Assembly (NCBI GenBank): GCA_963210315.1
Contig: OY723243.1
Span: 62,001-126,000 of the forward strand
Source: Rhynchopus euleeides
Lineage: Eukaryota > Euglenozoa > Diplonemea > Diplonemida > Diplonemidae
Reading direction: 5' to 3'
DNA length: 64,000 nucleotides
Notes under the pieces: model-generated
Database searches by the model: none
What the model saw: only the letters and a program-made list of their open reading frames with translations
Told to the model about the DNA's origin: nothing
Shown here: positions 34,662-45,600 of the stretch, piece after piece
Layout: each line of letters starts with the position of its first letter
Numbering within the stretch: position 1 is the first letter of the stretch
Made by a program: the position numbers and the translations under genes

Positions 34662-35021
34662 GTGACCCAGAATGGGCACATTCTGCGCCTCACCCTGCGG
34701 AGGCTGCGCGCAACGCAGGACTTGGAGGCGAAGGAGTACGAGGTGGACCTGCACATCCCCTCCAAGTACCTGCTGGACCCGGGTCACGCTGCGCAGGTCA
34801 AGGACCGTGAGGGGATCGTCGTTGTGAGGCAGCTGCTGGTGGATTCTGGCGGCGAACAGTCGATACAGGCAACGACTGACACCGGCAAGTTTACAGACTT
34901 GCTGGATGGCGACGAAGATGAAGAAGAGGAACTGGACGATGAGGCAAGTGAGACTGCCCCCCCACCTAGCCCAAGCCAATCTAACTCAGGCCCAACGCAG
35001 GTGGATGTGGATGACATTTGA
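34662..35021 (+). CDS. Module gene 1, acidic last exon (unit 3)
   Basis: Same product as in unit 1; upstream splice region duplicated. Confidence 0.5.
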   Translation: MTQNGHILRLTLRRLRATQDLEAKEYEVDLHIPSKYLLDPGHAAQVKDREGIVVVRQLLVDSGGEQSIQATTDTGKFTDLLDGDEDEEEELDDEASETAPPPSPSQSNSGPTQVDVDDI

Positions 35022-35174
35022 TGATCCAGTGTGAGTGTGGAAGCGTCAACGTATATGAAAGCAAACGGAAGAAAAGGTGCAGAACGATCGCAGTGACACT
35101 TTCCCTTTTTTGGTTATCACTCTTGACGTCATCCTCCCCCCGCCGGTTCCTCAGGCATAGCCTTTTTTGTTGGG

Positions 35175-35828
35175 ATGCACACACACACCACAGGAGAGCC
35201 GGGTGGGAATGGTTCCGAAGAGACAATGCAAGATGAAATGTCCTTGATGGCTGAGGGTATTCGCAGGTCACGATTTGTGGCAGGGACGTCCATCCGGAAG
35301 TGCGGTGAAATCTCGAAATGCATTCGAGAGACGTTTCGGGAGCACGGGAAGGCGCCTGAGAGGCACGGGCTCTCCCCGGCGACGGTGAGGAAGCATGAAG
35401 AGCACCTCCAGAGAGTGGTCGAGGCAAGGAGGGGTAGTTTGCTCAAAACTCTCGAGCACATTGTCGAAACACACCTGCATCGCATCGACATGGAACACCC
35501 TCGTGTTGTCCTGACTGCTGATGGCTATAACCCGGGCAGCAGGGACCTCACAGCCAGGATCCGCTTAGCTGCAGGTATTGCTCTAAGCTTTGGAAGCTGG
35601 CAACGGTCGAAGCAAGATCTACTCAGCCTGTGCCTCGGAAAGGACTATGGAGCGCGACCTCATTCTTTTCGAGATCCAACAACTTCAAAGTTGGGGCGAG
35701 AATGGGCTTTGGGGGGGTTCAGGACATACTCCGAAGTTAATGACCGCCGTTGGGGCATTCAATGTGTGTTCATGTGTTGTTGCGGGCAGCTGGGAAAAGG
35801 CAACAGGATCTCTCTACCGAAGACTTGA
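35175..35828 (+). CDS. Module gene 2, transposase-like N-terminal part (unit 3)
   Basis: Same product as at 22593-23246. Confidence 0.5.
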   Translation: MHTHTTGEPGGNGSEETMQDEMSLMAEGIRRSRFVAGTSIRKCGEISKCIRETFREHGKAPERHGLSPATVRKHEEHLQRVVEARRGSLLKTLEHIVETHLHRIDMEHPRVVLTADGYNPGSRDLTARIRLAAGIALSFGSWQRSKQDLLSLCLGKDYGARPHSFRDPTTSKLGREWALGGFRTYSEVNDRRWGIQCVFMCCCGQLGKGNRISLPKT

Positions 35829-36282
35829 GTCTGCTGGGCTGGCGGACCACGTCAAAGAGAGAGGTCAGAGCGGGTGTGTCTTTTGGATTGATCCGAAAAA
35901 ACCACCGAAAACCATACTGAACGTGTGTGTGTGTGGCAAGGAACCTTGGGGTGTGCCTCCCACCCCTACTCAAGAAGAAACCCAGTCTCTCCCGGAGGAG
36001 GTTCATGAATTTCGATGCATTATTTGTGACTACTCCTCAGCAAAGAAAACGTCTCTGTTTGCACACTACGATGCAAAGCACAGACCAGGGAGCAATGTCC
36101 CTTGCTCGTCATGCACAATCGAATGCAAAATATGTCACACAACAATAAGATTGAAGGGACAAAGCCAGCACTACCTGGCCCACCACCCCCGCTCTCTCAC
36201 AACAAAACGTTGCTTACTTTGCTTTGAGACCTTCCGTAGTGTCCGTGAACGCGATCTCCACATGAAGACTGACCATCCTTGA
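35590..36282 (+). CDS. C2H2 zinc-finger frame (unit 3)
   Basis: Same as in unit 1. The palindrome tract after it is reduced to one half-unit (36413-36421): 66 bp, three 22-bp units, are missing. Confidence 0.5.
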   Translation: MEAGNGRSKIYSACASERTMERDLILFEIQQLQSWGENGLWGGSGHTPKLMTAVGAFNVCSCVVAGSWEKATGSLYRRLESAGLADHVKERGQSGCVFWIDPKKPPKTILNVCVCGKEPWGVPPTPTQEETQSLPEEVHEFRCIICDYSSAKKTSLFAHYDAKHRPGSNVPCSSCTIECKICHTTIRLKGQSQHYLAHHPRSLTTKRCLLCFETFRSVRERDLHMKTDHP

Positions 36283-36468
36283 GAAGGGGACAAGGAAATT
36301 CGCAACAAAGTCCAGCGCTGATATGCCACCACACCTCATATCCCAAGCACACACCCAACTGTGCGTTTTTCCCTTCATATTTGGGCGTTCTTCCTGCAGT
36401 ACAGTGTATAGAGTTGTCGAGTTTGAGGTTGTCGACTCCACTAGTTGAGGTCACTCGTAACTACCAAA

Positions 36469-39400
36469 CTAGTGCACCGTGCACCGTGCACCGTGCAGCG
36501 CACCGTGTAGCGCCACCCGCGCCGTGTGGATCTCCTCCAGGGAGGGGAGTCGCCCTTCGTCCGTTAGCTCCTGGCCCACCCTCTCGCGCCTGGCGGGGAC
36601 GTCCCGAGGTTGCACCCGCTTCCTGCACTGCAGGCACGTGTCTTGCGCCTGCGCCGACATCACCTTGGCACAGATGACGCACTGCCTCATGCCCACCACG
36701 CGTAGAGCCCCCGGCGGCAACTCCTCCCCGCGTTTCACATGATCGCTCACATGCTCGCGGAGGGAGGCCTTCGAGGAGAAGGGCTTGTGTCGGCGGAGCG
36801 CCGACCCAGCGCAGGCCGTCATCGGGCAGAACAGCAGCTCCGGCGCGACGCCTAGCGGGATCGGCGTACTATCCGGCACCTCCGCCGGGCATTCGGGGGC
36901 GGCGGTGCTCCACGAGTCGGGGCCGAGTAGCGCATGCACCGCCGCGTCGCGCATCTTCTGTGCCTGCGCGTGCCCCAGAGTGACCGCCTCGTAGTGGTCG
37001 CTCGCAAAAGCGATCACTCTGGTGCGCTGCGTCTCTTGGCCCTTCTTCAACCGCGGGGGGTCGACGCGAATCAGCGGGTGTGGTCCGCCCGACACCACCA
37101 CAATCACCGTGTCCCATGCCCCGGCCGCGAGGTGCAGAGCGAGGTGGTCTCCCCGCGCCGTCTTCGCCAGCCCATCGCGGTAACGCTCTGCCTGGCCAGC
37201 CGACTTCAGCAGCCTGGACAGCTGGGGCTTCACAGACTCCGACCCTGCCCTCGCTGCCAGCTCTTGCCGCATGCGGGCGATGTCCAGGGGCCCTGGGTGG
37301 GTGGGTCCGTGGAGGGCCACGAAGAGACAGTCCCTGGTCGCCGCGTTGGGGCATCTCTTGGCTCCGTACCCCTCCAACAACTCGTCCACACCGCCCCAGG
37401 CATCCTCATCGACCATGTCGTGGTCGCCCCCCTGCATTGCCCGTGGGCCCAGCACCACACCCTCCTTGCTTCCCGTCACTCCCTCCGCCAGCAGCATGTG
37501 GGCGTGTGCATCCTTCCGCAAGACGCGCCACATGTCTCGGACGACCAGCTCTGTCGCCTCAGCCTCCCAAACACCCCCCGCGCTGCGAGCCGCCCATCCC
37601 GCCGACGTGCCCGCCGCGAGGGCAAGCGTCCCGATCACCGCCCACGGCGCGCCCCCGCTGGAGGCCCCTATCAGCAGCAGGAGCATGGCCCACCAACCCC
37701 TGTCGCCGCTCCATGCTCGTAGGCTGTTCGCCTGCAGCTCCAGCCTCAGCGCAGCTCGCCCTCGTTCGTTGCGAAGACGAGACCGACACACAGTGGAAGG
37801 CACCAGGGGGTCCAGGTGACGGCGGCGGCTGACCCATCGACTGCACCGTCGGGCCGGCCATGTCCACCTGCGCGCCACTACCCGTCTCCGTCTGAGGCAC
37901 CCCCGCCATGCAAAGCCTGCCGTCAGCACCCACAGAGCGACGCACAATCCCGCCAGCCCCTGTGTGGCCACCACCGTCGCTTGGGGCGCCGCCTCCTCGA
38001 ACCATCCGGCGCACCCCTCTACGGCTGTCTGCACCGTGCCCACGAGATCCGTGCCCCCTGCCAGACCTCCTGTGGCTGCCCATATCGCCCAGGAGGAGAG
38101 CTGCACGGCGCCCGGCCGCTGTCTACCCCAGAATCCGCGCGCCGCTCGTCGACTGCACAGCCACACAGCGCACAATACCACCGCCCCTGTCTCTAAGGCG
38201 CCGCCCCAGCCACCCGGCGCGGTGGCTGCAGCCCCCCAGAGGGCCCACGCCTCTTTCACTGCTGGAGGCAGCCCGAGGTGTCGGCACCTGGGCCAGGGCC
38301 CTAGCTTGCTCCCCGCTCGGACCACCTCTCGCACCACCGCCTGAGCGGCCAGCCATCCAGCTCCCATCAGCAGTGCCCCCGGACCCCATATACCCTCCCA
38401 CGTTGGCCCCTGGGCCTCCCACCTGGCCCTCAGCAGCGCTCCCCAAGCGGCCTGCGGGGCCGCCTCCACCCATGGCCAGCGCGTGTGGGGCCCTGTCGCT
38501 GCCCACCCCGCCGCCCGCAACAGTCCATCCGCCACCCAGAGGGCCAGCACCAGCAGAGTGTTGCCCTCGAAGCTGCCGATGTTGTAGCTGTTGCGGTTGT
38601 CGAACCCACTTCCGGTCCGGGTGTCCGAGGGCGCCCCGGGGGACTGCTGCACTCCACCCGGATCGGTGATGGAGTCGTTGTTGTTGCCTCCGCTGTAGCG
38701 TCGCACGCCGTCCCCATTACAGGCGCAGAAGGAGTCCTTCAGATCCGTGAGGGTCGGCTTGGGGTCAACACACGTCTGTCCGTCCCCACCCCGCTTGGAC
38801 TGTTTGGACCCGCACGCATTCTTCGATAAAGTCGTTGATGCACCGGTGCTGGTCAGGCTCGGGTCCTTGTCGCAGGCGCAGATGGCGTCGTTCCTACGCG
38901 AGTACTTCCTGTTGGGGTCCTTGCAGGCCTGACCGTCACCACACGGCTTTGCCACGCACTTGTCGAATGTCGCTTTCGCACCAGTCACGTTCACCGAGTT
39001 GTCGACATCACAGGTGCAGATGAAGTCCTTCAGATCAGTGAGGGTCGGCTTGGGATCAACAACAGACGTCTGTCCACCACCACCCCTCCCCCCTGACCTC
39101 CTCCCTGCCACCACCCAGCCACCACCCAAAGGGGGGGGGGCCCAGCTCCCATTCCACCCACCACCCGATCCACCCGAGGGGCCCCCAAGGGGGGAGGGGA
39201 GAGACACCCGCAGTGCGGGCAGCGATACCGTCGGCCTGGATCCTCGGGGGACCTGGCCGAGCCAACTCGCGGGGACAGGGGGCGACCCTTTCTGCTGCTG
39301 TCGGTGGGCTGGGGCGAGGCCCGGCGGCTTCACCGTTAGCGGAACCGCCGCTTGCAGCATGTTGGGGGGACGTGGTGGGCGCGCCGCCGCCACTGCTATC

Positions 39401-39954
39401 CCGCGAGAGGGGCGCCTTGCCGGCGGGTGAGGCCGACGCGCTCCCCTGCCGTGCAGGCAGGGTGTTAGCAGAGGCCTCGCATGAGGCCCCTGCTCCTCTC
39501 GCCTGACACGCCCCTCGTCAGGGGCGGCCAGCCCGCGCTCTCCTGCTACCGGGGGCGACCCGGGCTGCCACCCCTTCCGCTGCTGTCGGTGGGCTGGGAC
39601 ACGGCCCGGCGGCTTCACCGTTAGCGGAACCGCCGCTTGCAGCATGTTGGGGGGACGTGGTGGGCTCGCCGCCGCCACTGCTATCCCACGAGAGGGGCGC
39701 TTTGCCGGCGGGTGAGGCCGACGCGCTCCCCTGCCTTGCAGGCAGGGTGTCAGCAGAGGCCTCGCATGAGGCCCCTGCTCCTCTCGCCTGACACGCCCCT
39801 CATCAGGGGCGGCCAGCCCGCGCTCGCCTGCTACCGGGGGCGACCCGGGCTGCCTCTGCTCCAGCGGTGCTGTCGTCAGCACCGCGAGCGCCACCACCGC
39901 CAGCGTCGCCACCATCGGGGCCTGCCATCGCCTGGGCGGCTCTCGCCCTACCAT
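36469..39954 (-). CDS. RT-less OTU protein (array copy 3)
   Basis: 1161 residues, no visible difference from copy 1. Confidence 0.8.
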   Translation of the reverse strand: MVGREPPRRWQAPMVATLAVVALAVLTTAPLEQRQPGSPPVAGERGLAAPDEGRVRREEQGPHARPLLTPCLQGRGARRPHPPAKRPSRGIAVAAASPPRPPNMLQAAVPLTVKPPGRVPAHRQQRKGWQPGSPPVAGERGLAAPDEGRVRREEQGPHARPLLTPCLHGRGARRPHPPARRPSRGIAVAAARPPRPPNMLQAAVPLTVKPPGLAPAHRQQQKGSPPVPASWLGQVPRGSRPTVSLPALRVSLPSPLGGPSGGSGGGWNGSWAPPPLGGGWVVAGRRSGGRGGGGQTSVVDPKPTLTDLKDFICTCDVDNSVNVTGAKATFDKCVAKPCGDGQACKDPNRKYSRRNDAICACDKDPSLTSTGASTTLSKNACGSKQSKRGGDGQTCVDPKPTLTDLKDSFCACNGDGVRRYSGGNNNDSITDPGGVQQSPGAPSDTRTGSGFDNRNSYNIGSFEGNTLLVLALWVADGLLRAAGWAATGPHTRWPWVEAAPQAAWGALLRARWEAQGPTWEGIWGPGALLMGAGWLAAQAVVREVVRAGSKLGPWPRCRHLGLPPAVKEAWALWGAAATAPGGWGGALETGAVVLCAVWLCSRRAARGFWGRQRPGAVQLSSWAIWAATGGLAGGTDLVGTVQTAVEGCAGWFEEAAPQATVVATQGLAGLCVALWVLTAGFAWRGCLRRRRVVARRWTWPARRCSRWVSRRRHLDPLVPSTVCRSRLRNERGRAALRLELQANSLRAWSGDRGWWAMLLLLIGASSGGAPWAVIGTLALAAGTSAGWAARSAGGVWEAEATELVVRDMWRVLRKDAHAHMLLAEGVTGSKEGVVLGPRAMQGGDHDMVDEDAWGGVDELLEGYGAKRCPNAATRDCLFVALHGPTHPGPLDIARMRQELAARAGSESVKPQLSRLLKSAGQAERYRDGLAKTARGDHLALHLAAGAWDTVIVVVSGGPHPLIRVDPPRLKKGQETQRTRVIAFASDHYEAVTLGHAQAQKMRDAAVHALLGPDSWSTAAPECPAEVPDSTPIPLGVAPELLFCPMTACAGSALRRHKPFSSKASLREHVSDHVKRGEELPPGALRVVGMRQCVICAKVMSAQAQDTCLQCRKRVQPRDVPARRERVGQELTDEGRLPSLEEIHTARVALHGALHGARCTVH

Positions 39955-40227
39955 CGCTCGTGCTCGTGGGGTTGGGGGTTGGGGGAGTGGAGGGGGATGG
40001 ATGGTGGGGAACAGAGCCCAAGGGACAAGTGGCCCAAGGGGGAGTGGGTTGTTGTTGAGGAAGTAACTCTAAGGCCCAACCTGCCCTCCCGGCTCCGCCC
40101 GCCCACAAGGTCAAGAAGATTGGAAAGGGGAAAAGGGTGAGGGAAGGGGTGGGATGGGGGATGCCCAAGGGAGGGAGGGGGGGGACCCAACCAAACCCAA
40201 CCGACCAGGGAGCACGAGTGTGTATAC

Positions 40228-40263
40228 CAATGAAGTACAGAAACTGTAGCTTAAGAAATCGTT
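40228..40263 (-). ncRNA. SL exon, array copy 3
   Basis: Heads the OTU ORF 36469-39954; same sequence as copy 0. Confidence 0.8.
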
Positions 40264-40853
40264 TTTTTCCCTTTGATGAAGGGGCTTCGATGGCATTTTA
40301 CCTCATGCGAGATGGCCCGGTCGGTTATTCTTTTCCCCCCCTCCCTGATAACATTGAATTTGATGATCTTTTTTACTCCATGTCTCTCTGCCTCTGAAGT
40401 GCTGAAGGTGAGTATCCCTGTGATGAGAATATACACACCGTATTCCTTTCTCTCTCTCTCTTTCTCACTCCGATCTAATCCCCGATCACAGCCGCCTCCA
40501 CCCCGCTCTCTCGTGAGAGAGCTTCTTCGAAACTCGCCGGTGAGTGAACACATCAGAGGGCCTCATCTATCCACAATGGACTCACCTAGACATGCACGCT
40601 TTCAGACCTGGCCTTGTGACCCCATCCCATCCCACGACACACCGAAGGCGCTGCAACATCTGGTGCAAGAGGGATGAGCGCTTGGGGGCGGCAAGCGGTC
40701 CACGGTCTAACCGCAGAGACTGCCCACTCAAGGACACGACACACATAACACACATATTCGTGTCACATCGACCACAATGCTTTTGAGAGTTGTGTTCACA
40801 ACGCAGGAAACTGTGCCAGTGCAGATCCTTGCAGAACATCGACGGTACAGAAG

Positions 40854-41213
40854 GTGACCCAGAATGGGCACATTCTGCGCCTCACCCTGCGGAGGCTGCG
40901 CGCAACGCAGGACTTGGAGGCGAAGGAGTACGAGGTGGACCTGCACATCCCCTCCAAGTACCTGCTGGACCCGGGTCACGCTGCGCAGGTCAAGGACCGT
41001 GAGGGGATCGTCGTTGTGAGGCAGCTGCTGGTGGATTCTGGCGGCGAACAGTCGATACAGGCAACGACTGACACCGGCAAGTTTACAGACTTGCTGGATG
41101 GCGACGAAGATGAAGAAGAGGAACTGGACGATGAGGCAAGTGAGACTGCCCCCCCACCTAGCCCAAGCCAATCTAACTCAGGCCCAACGCAGGTGGATGT
41201 GGATGACATTTGA
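40854..41213 (+). CDS. Module gene 1, acidic last exon (unit 4)
   Basis: Same product as in unit 1. Confidence 0.5.
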   Translation: MTQNGHILRLTLRRLRATQDLEAKEYEVDLHIPSKYLLDPGHAAQVKDREGIVVVRQLLVDSGGEQSIQATTDTGKFTDLLDGDEDEEEELDDEASETAPPPSPSQSNSGPTQVDVDDI

Positions 41214-41366
41214 TGATCCAGTGTGAGTGTGGAAGCGTCAACGTATATGAAAGCAAACGGAAGAAAAGGTGCAGAACGATCGCAGTGACACTTTCCCTTT
41301 TTTGGTTATCACTCTTGACGTCATCCTCCCCCCGCCGGTTCCTCAGGCATAGCCTTTTTTGTTGGG

Positions 41367-42020
41367 ATGCACACACACACCACAGGAGAGCCGGGTGGGA
41401 ATGGTTCCGAAGAGACAATGCAAGATGAAATGTCCTTGATGGCTGAGGGTATTCGCAGGTCACGATTTGTGGCAGGGACGTCCATCCGGAAGTGCGGTGA
41501 AATCTCGAAATGCATTCGAGAGACGTTTCGGGAGCACGGGAAGGCGCCTGAGAGGCACGGGCTCTCCCCGGCGACGGTGAGGAAGCATGAAGAGCACCTC
41601 CAGAGAGTGGTCGAGGCAAGGAGGGGTAGTTTGCTCAAAACTCTCGAGCACATTGTCGAAACACACCTGCATCGCATCGACATGGAACACCCTCGTGTTG
41701 TCCTGACTGCTGATGGCTATAACCCGGGCAGCAGGGACCTCACAGCCAGGATCCGCTTAGCTGCAGGTATTGCTCTAAGCTTTGGAAGCTGGCAACGGTC
41801 GAAGCAAGATCTACTCAGCCTGTGCCTCGGAAAGGACTATGGAGCGCGACCTCATTCTTTTCGAGATCCAACAACTTCAAAGTTGGGGCGAGAATGGGCT
41901 TTGGGGGGGTTCAGGACATACTCCGAAGTTAATGACCGCCGTTGGGGCATTCAATGTGTGTTCATGTGTTGTTGCGGGCAGCTGGGAAAAGGCAACAGGA
42001 TCTCTCTACCGAAGACTTGA
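41367..42020 (+). CDS. Module gene 2, transposase-like N-terminal part (unit 4)
   Basis: Same product as at 22593-23246. Confidence 0.5.
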   Translation: MHTHTTGEPGGNGSEETMQDEMSLMAEGIRRSRFVAGTSIRKCGEISKCIRETFREHGKAPERHGLSPATVRKHEEHLQRVVEARRGSLLKTLEHIVETHLHRIDMEHPRVVLTADGYNPGSRDLTARIRLAAGIALSFGSWQRSKQDLLSLCLGKDYGARPHSFRDPTTSKLGREWALGGFRTYSEVNDRRWGIQCVFMCCCGQLGKGNRISLPKT

Positions 42021-42474
42021 GTCTGCTGGGCTGGCGGACCACGTCAAAGAGAGAGGTCAGAGCGGGTGTGTCTTTTGGATTGATCCGAAAAAACCACCGA
42101 AAACCATACTGAACGTGTGTGTGTGTGGCAAGGAACCTTGGGGTGTGCCTCCCACCCCTACTCAAGAAGAAACCCAGTCTCTCCCGGAGGAGGTTCATGA
42201 ATTTCGATGCATTATTTGTGACTACTCCTCAGCAAAGAAAACGTCTCTGTTTGCACACTACGATGCAAAGCACAGACCAGGGAGCAATGTCCCTTGCTCG
42301 TCATGCACAATCGAATGCAAAATATGTCACACAACAATAAGATTGAAGGGACAAAGCCAGCACTACCTGGCCCACCACCCCCGCTCTCTCACAACAAAAC
42401 GTTGCTTACTTTGCTTTGAGACCTTCCGTAGTGTCCGTGAACGCGATCTCCACATGAAGACTGACCATCCTTGA
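41782..42474 (+). CDS. C2H2 zinc-finger frame (unit 4)
   Basis: Same as in unit 1. As in unit 3, the palindrome tract has lost 66 bp (remaining half-unit 42605-42613), so units 3 and 4 share this deletion. Confidence 0.5.
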   Translation: MEAGNGRSKIYSACASERTMERDLILFEIQQLQSWGENGLWGGSGHTPKLMTAVGAFNVCSCVVAGSWEKATGSLYRRLESAGLADHVKERGQSGCVFWIDPKKPPKTILNVCVCGKEPWGVPPTPTQEETQSLPEEVHEFRCIICDYSSAKKTSLFAHYDAKHRPGSNVPCSSCTIECKICHTTIRLKGQSQHYLAHHPRSLTTKRCLLCFETFRSVRERDLHMKTDHP

Positions 42475-42660
42475 GAAGGGGACAAGGAAATTCGCAACAA
42501 AGTCCAGCGCTGATATGCCACCACACCTCATATCCCAAGCACACACCCAACTGTGCGTTTTTCCCTTCATATTTGGGCGTTCTTCCTGCAGTACAGTGTA
42601 TAGAGTTGTCGAGTTTGAGGTTGTCGACTCCACTAGTTGAGGTCACTCGTAACTACCAAA

Positions 42661-45600
42661 CTAGTGCACCGTGCACCGTGCACCGTGCAGCGCACCGTGT
42701 AGCGCCACCCGCGCCGTGTGGATCTCCTCCAGGGAGGGGAGTCGCCCTTCGTCCGTTAGCTCCTGGCCCACCCTCTCGCGCCTGGCGGGGACGTCCCGAG
42801 GTTGCACCCGCTTCCTGCACTGCAGGCACGTGTCTTGCGCCTGCGCCGACATCACCTTGGCACAGATGACGCACTGCCTCATGCCCACCACGCGTAGAGC
42901 CCCCGGCGGCAACTCCTCCCCGCGTTTCACATGATCGCTCACATGCTCGCGGAGGGAGGCCTTCGAGGAGAAGGGCTTGTGTCGGCGGAGCGCCGACCCA
43001 GCGCAGGCCGTCATCGGGCAGAACAGCAGCTCCGGCGCGACGCCTAGCGGGATCGGCGTACTATCCGGCACCTCCGCCGGGCATTCGGGGGCGGCGGTGC
43101 TCCACGAGTCGGGGCCGAGTAGCGCATGCACCGCCGCGTCGCGCATCTTCTGTGCCTGCGCGTGCCCCAGAGTGACCGCCTCGTAGTGGTCGCTCGCAAA
43201 AGCGATCACTCTGGTGCGCTGCGTCTCTTGGCCCTTCTTCAACCGCGGGGGGTCGACGCGAATCAGCGGGTGTGGTCCGCCCGACACCACCACAATCACC
43301 GTGTCCCATGCCCCGGCCGCGAGGTGCAGAGCGAGGTGGTCTCCCCGCGCCGTCTTCGCCAGCCCATCGCGGTAACGCTCTGCCTGGCCAGCCGACTTCA
43401 GCAGCCTGGACAGCTGGGGCTTCACAGACTCCGACCCTGCCCTCGCTGCCAGCTCTTGCCGCATGCGGGCGATGTCCAGGGGCCCTGGGTGGGTGGGTCC
43501 GTGGAGGGCCACGAAGAGACAGTCCCTGGTCGCCGCGTTGGGGCATCTCTTGGCTCCGTACCCCTCCAACAACTCGTCCACACCGCCCCAGGCATCCTCA
43601 TCGACCATGTCGTGGTCGCCCCCCTGCATTGCCCGTGGGCCCAGCACCACACCCTCCTTGCTTCCCGTCACTCCCTCCGCCAGCAGCATGTGGGCGTGTG
43701 CATCCTTCCGCAAGACGCGCCACATGTCTCGGACGACCAGCTCTGTCGCCTCAGCCTCCCAAACACCCCCCGCGCTGCGAGCCGCCCATCCCGCCGACGT
43801 GCCCGCCGCGAGGGCAAGCGTCCCGATCACCGCCCACGGCGCGCCCCCGCTGGAGGCCCCTATCAGCAGCAGGAGCATGGCCCACCAACCCCTGTCGCCG
43901 CTCCATGCTCGTAGGCTGTTCGCCTGCAGCTCCAGCCTCAGCGCAGCTCGCCCTCGTTCGTTGCGAAGACGAGACCGACACACAGTGGAAGGCACCAGGG
44001 GGTCCAGGTGACGGCGGCGGCTGACCCATCGACTGCACCGTCGGGCCGGCCATGTCCACCTGCGCGCCACTACCCGTCTCCGTCTGAGGCACCCCCGCCA
44101 TGCAAAGCCTGCCGTCAGCACCCACAGAGCGACGCACAATCCCGCCAGCCCCTGTGTGGCCACCACCGTCGCTTGGGGCGCCGCCTCCTCGAACCATCCG
44201 GCGCACCCCTCTACGGCTGTCTGCACCGTGCCCACGAGATCCGTGCCCCCTGCCAGACCTCCTGTGGCTGCCCATATCGCCCAGGAGGAGAGCTGCACGG
44301 CGCCCGGCCGCTGTCTACCCCAGAATCCGCGCGCCGCTCGTCGACTGCACAGCCACACAGCGCACAATACCACCGCCCCTGTCTCTAAGGCGCCGCCCCA
44401 GCCACCCGGCGCGGTGGCTGCAGCCCCCCAGAGGGCCCACGCCTCTTTCACTGCTGGAGGCAGCCCGAGGTGTCGGCACCTGGGCCAGGGCCCTAGCTTG
44501 CTCCCCGCTCGGACCACCTCTCGCACCACCGCCTGAGCGGCCAGCCATCCAGCTCCCATCAGCAGTGCCCCCGGACCCCATATACCCTCCCACGTTGGCC
44601 CCTGGGCCTCCCACCTGGCCCTCAGCAGCGCTCCCCAAGCGGCCTGCGGGGCCGCCTCCACCCATGGCCAGCGCGTGTGGGGCCCTGTCGCTGCCCACCC
44701 CGCCGCCCGCAACAGTCCATCCGCCACCCAGAGGGCCAGCACCAGCAGAGTGTTGCCCTCGAAGCTGCCGATGTTGTAGCTGTTGCGGTTGTCGAACCCA
44801 CTTCCGGTCCGGGTGTCCGAGGGCGCCCCGGGGGACTGCTGCACTCCACCCGGATCGGTGATGGAGTCGTTGTTGTTGCCTCCGCTGTAGCGTCGCACGC
44901 CGTCCCCATTACAGGCGCAGAAGGAGTCCTTCAGATCCGTGAGGGTCGGCTTGGGGTCAACACACGTCTGTCCGTCCCCACCCCGCTTGGACTGTTTGGA
45001 CCCGCACGCATTCTTCGATAAAGTCGTTGATGCACCGGTGCTGGTCAGGCTCGGGTCCTTGTCGCAGGCGCAGATGGCGTCGTTCCTACGCGAGTACTTC
45101 CTGTTGGGGTCCTTGCAGGCCTGACCGTCACCACACGGCTTTGCCACGCACTTGTCGAATGTCGCTTTCGCACCAGTCACGTTCACCGAGTTGTCGACAT
45201 CACAGGTGCAGATGAAGTCCTTCAGATCAGTGAGGGTCGGCTTGGGATCAACAACAGACGTCTGTCCACCACCACCCCTCCCCCCTGACCTCCTCCCTGC
45301 CACCACCCAGCCACCACCCAAAGGGGGGGGGGCCCAGCTCCCATTCCACCCACCACCCGATCCACCCGAGGGGCCCCCAAGGGGGGAGGGGAGAGACACC
45401 CGCAGTGCGGGCAGCGATACCGTCGGCCTGGATCCTCGGGGGACCTGGCCGAGCCAACTCGCGGGGACAGGGGGCGACCCTTTCTGCTGCTGTCGGTGGG
45501 CTGGGGCGAGGCCCGGCGGCTTCACCGTTAGCGGAACCGCCGCTTGCAGCATGTTGGGGGGACGTGGTGGGCGCGCCGCCGCCACTGCTATCCCGCGAGA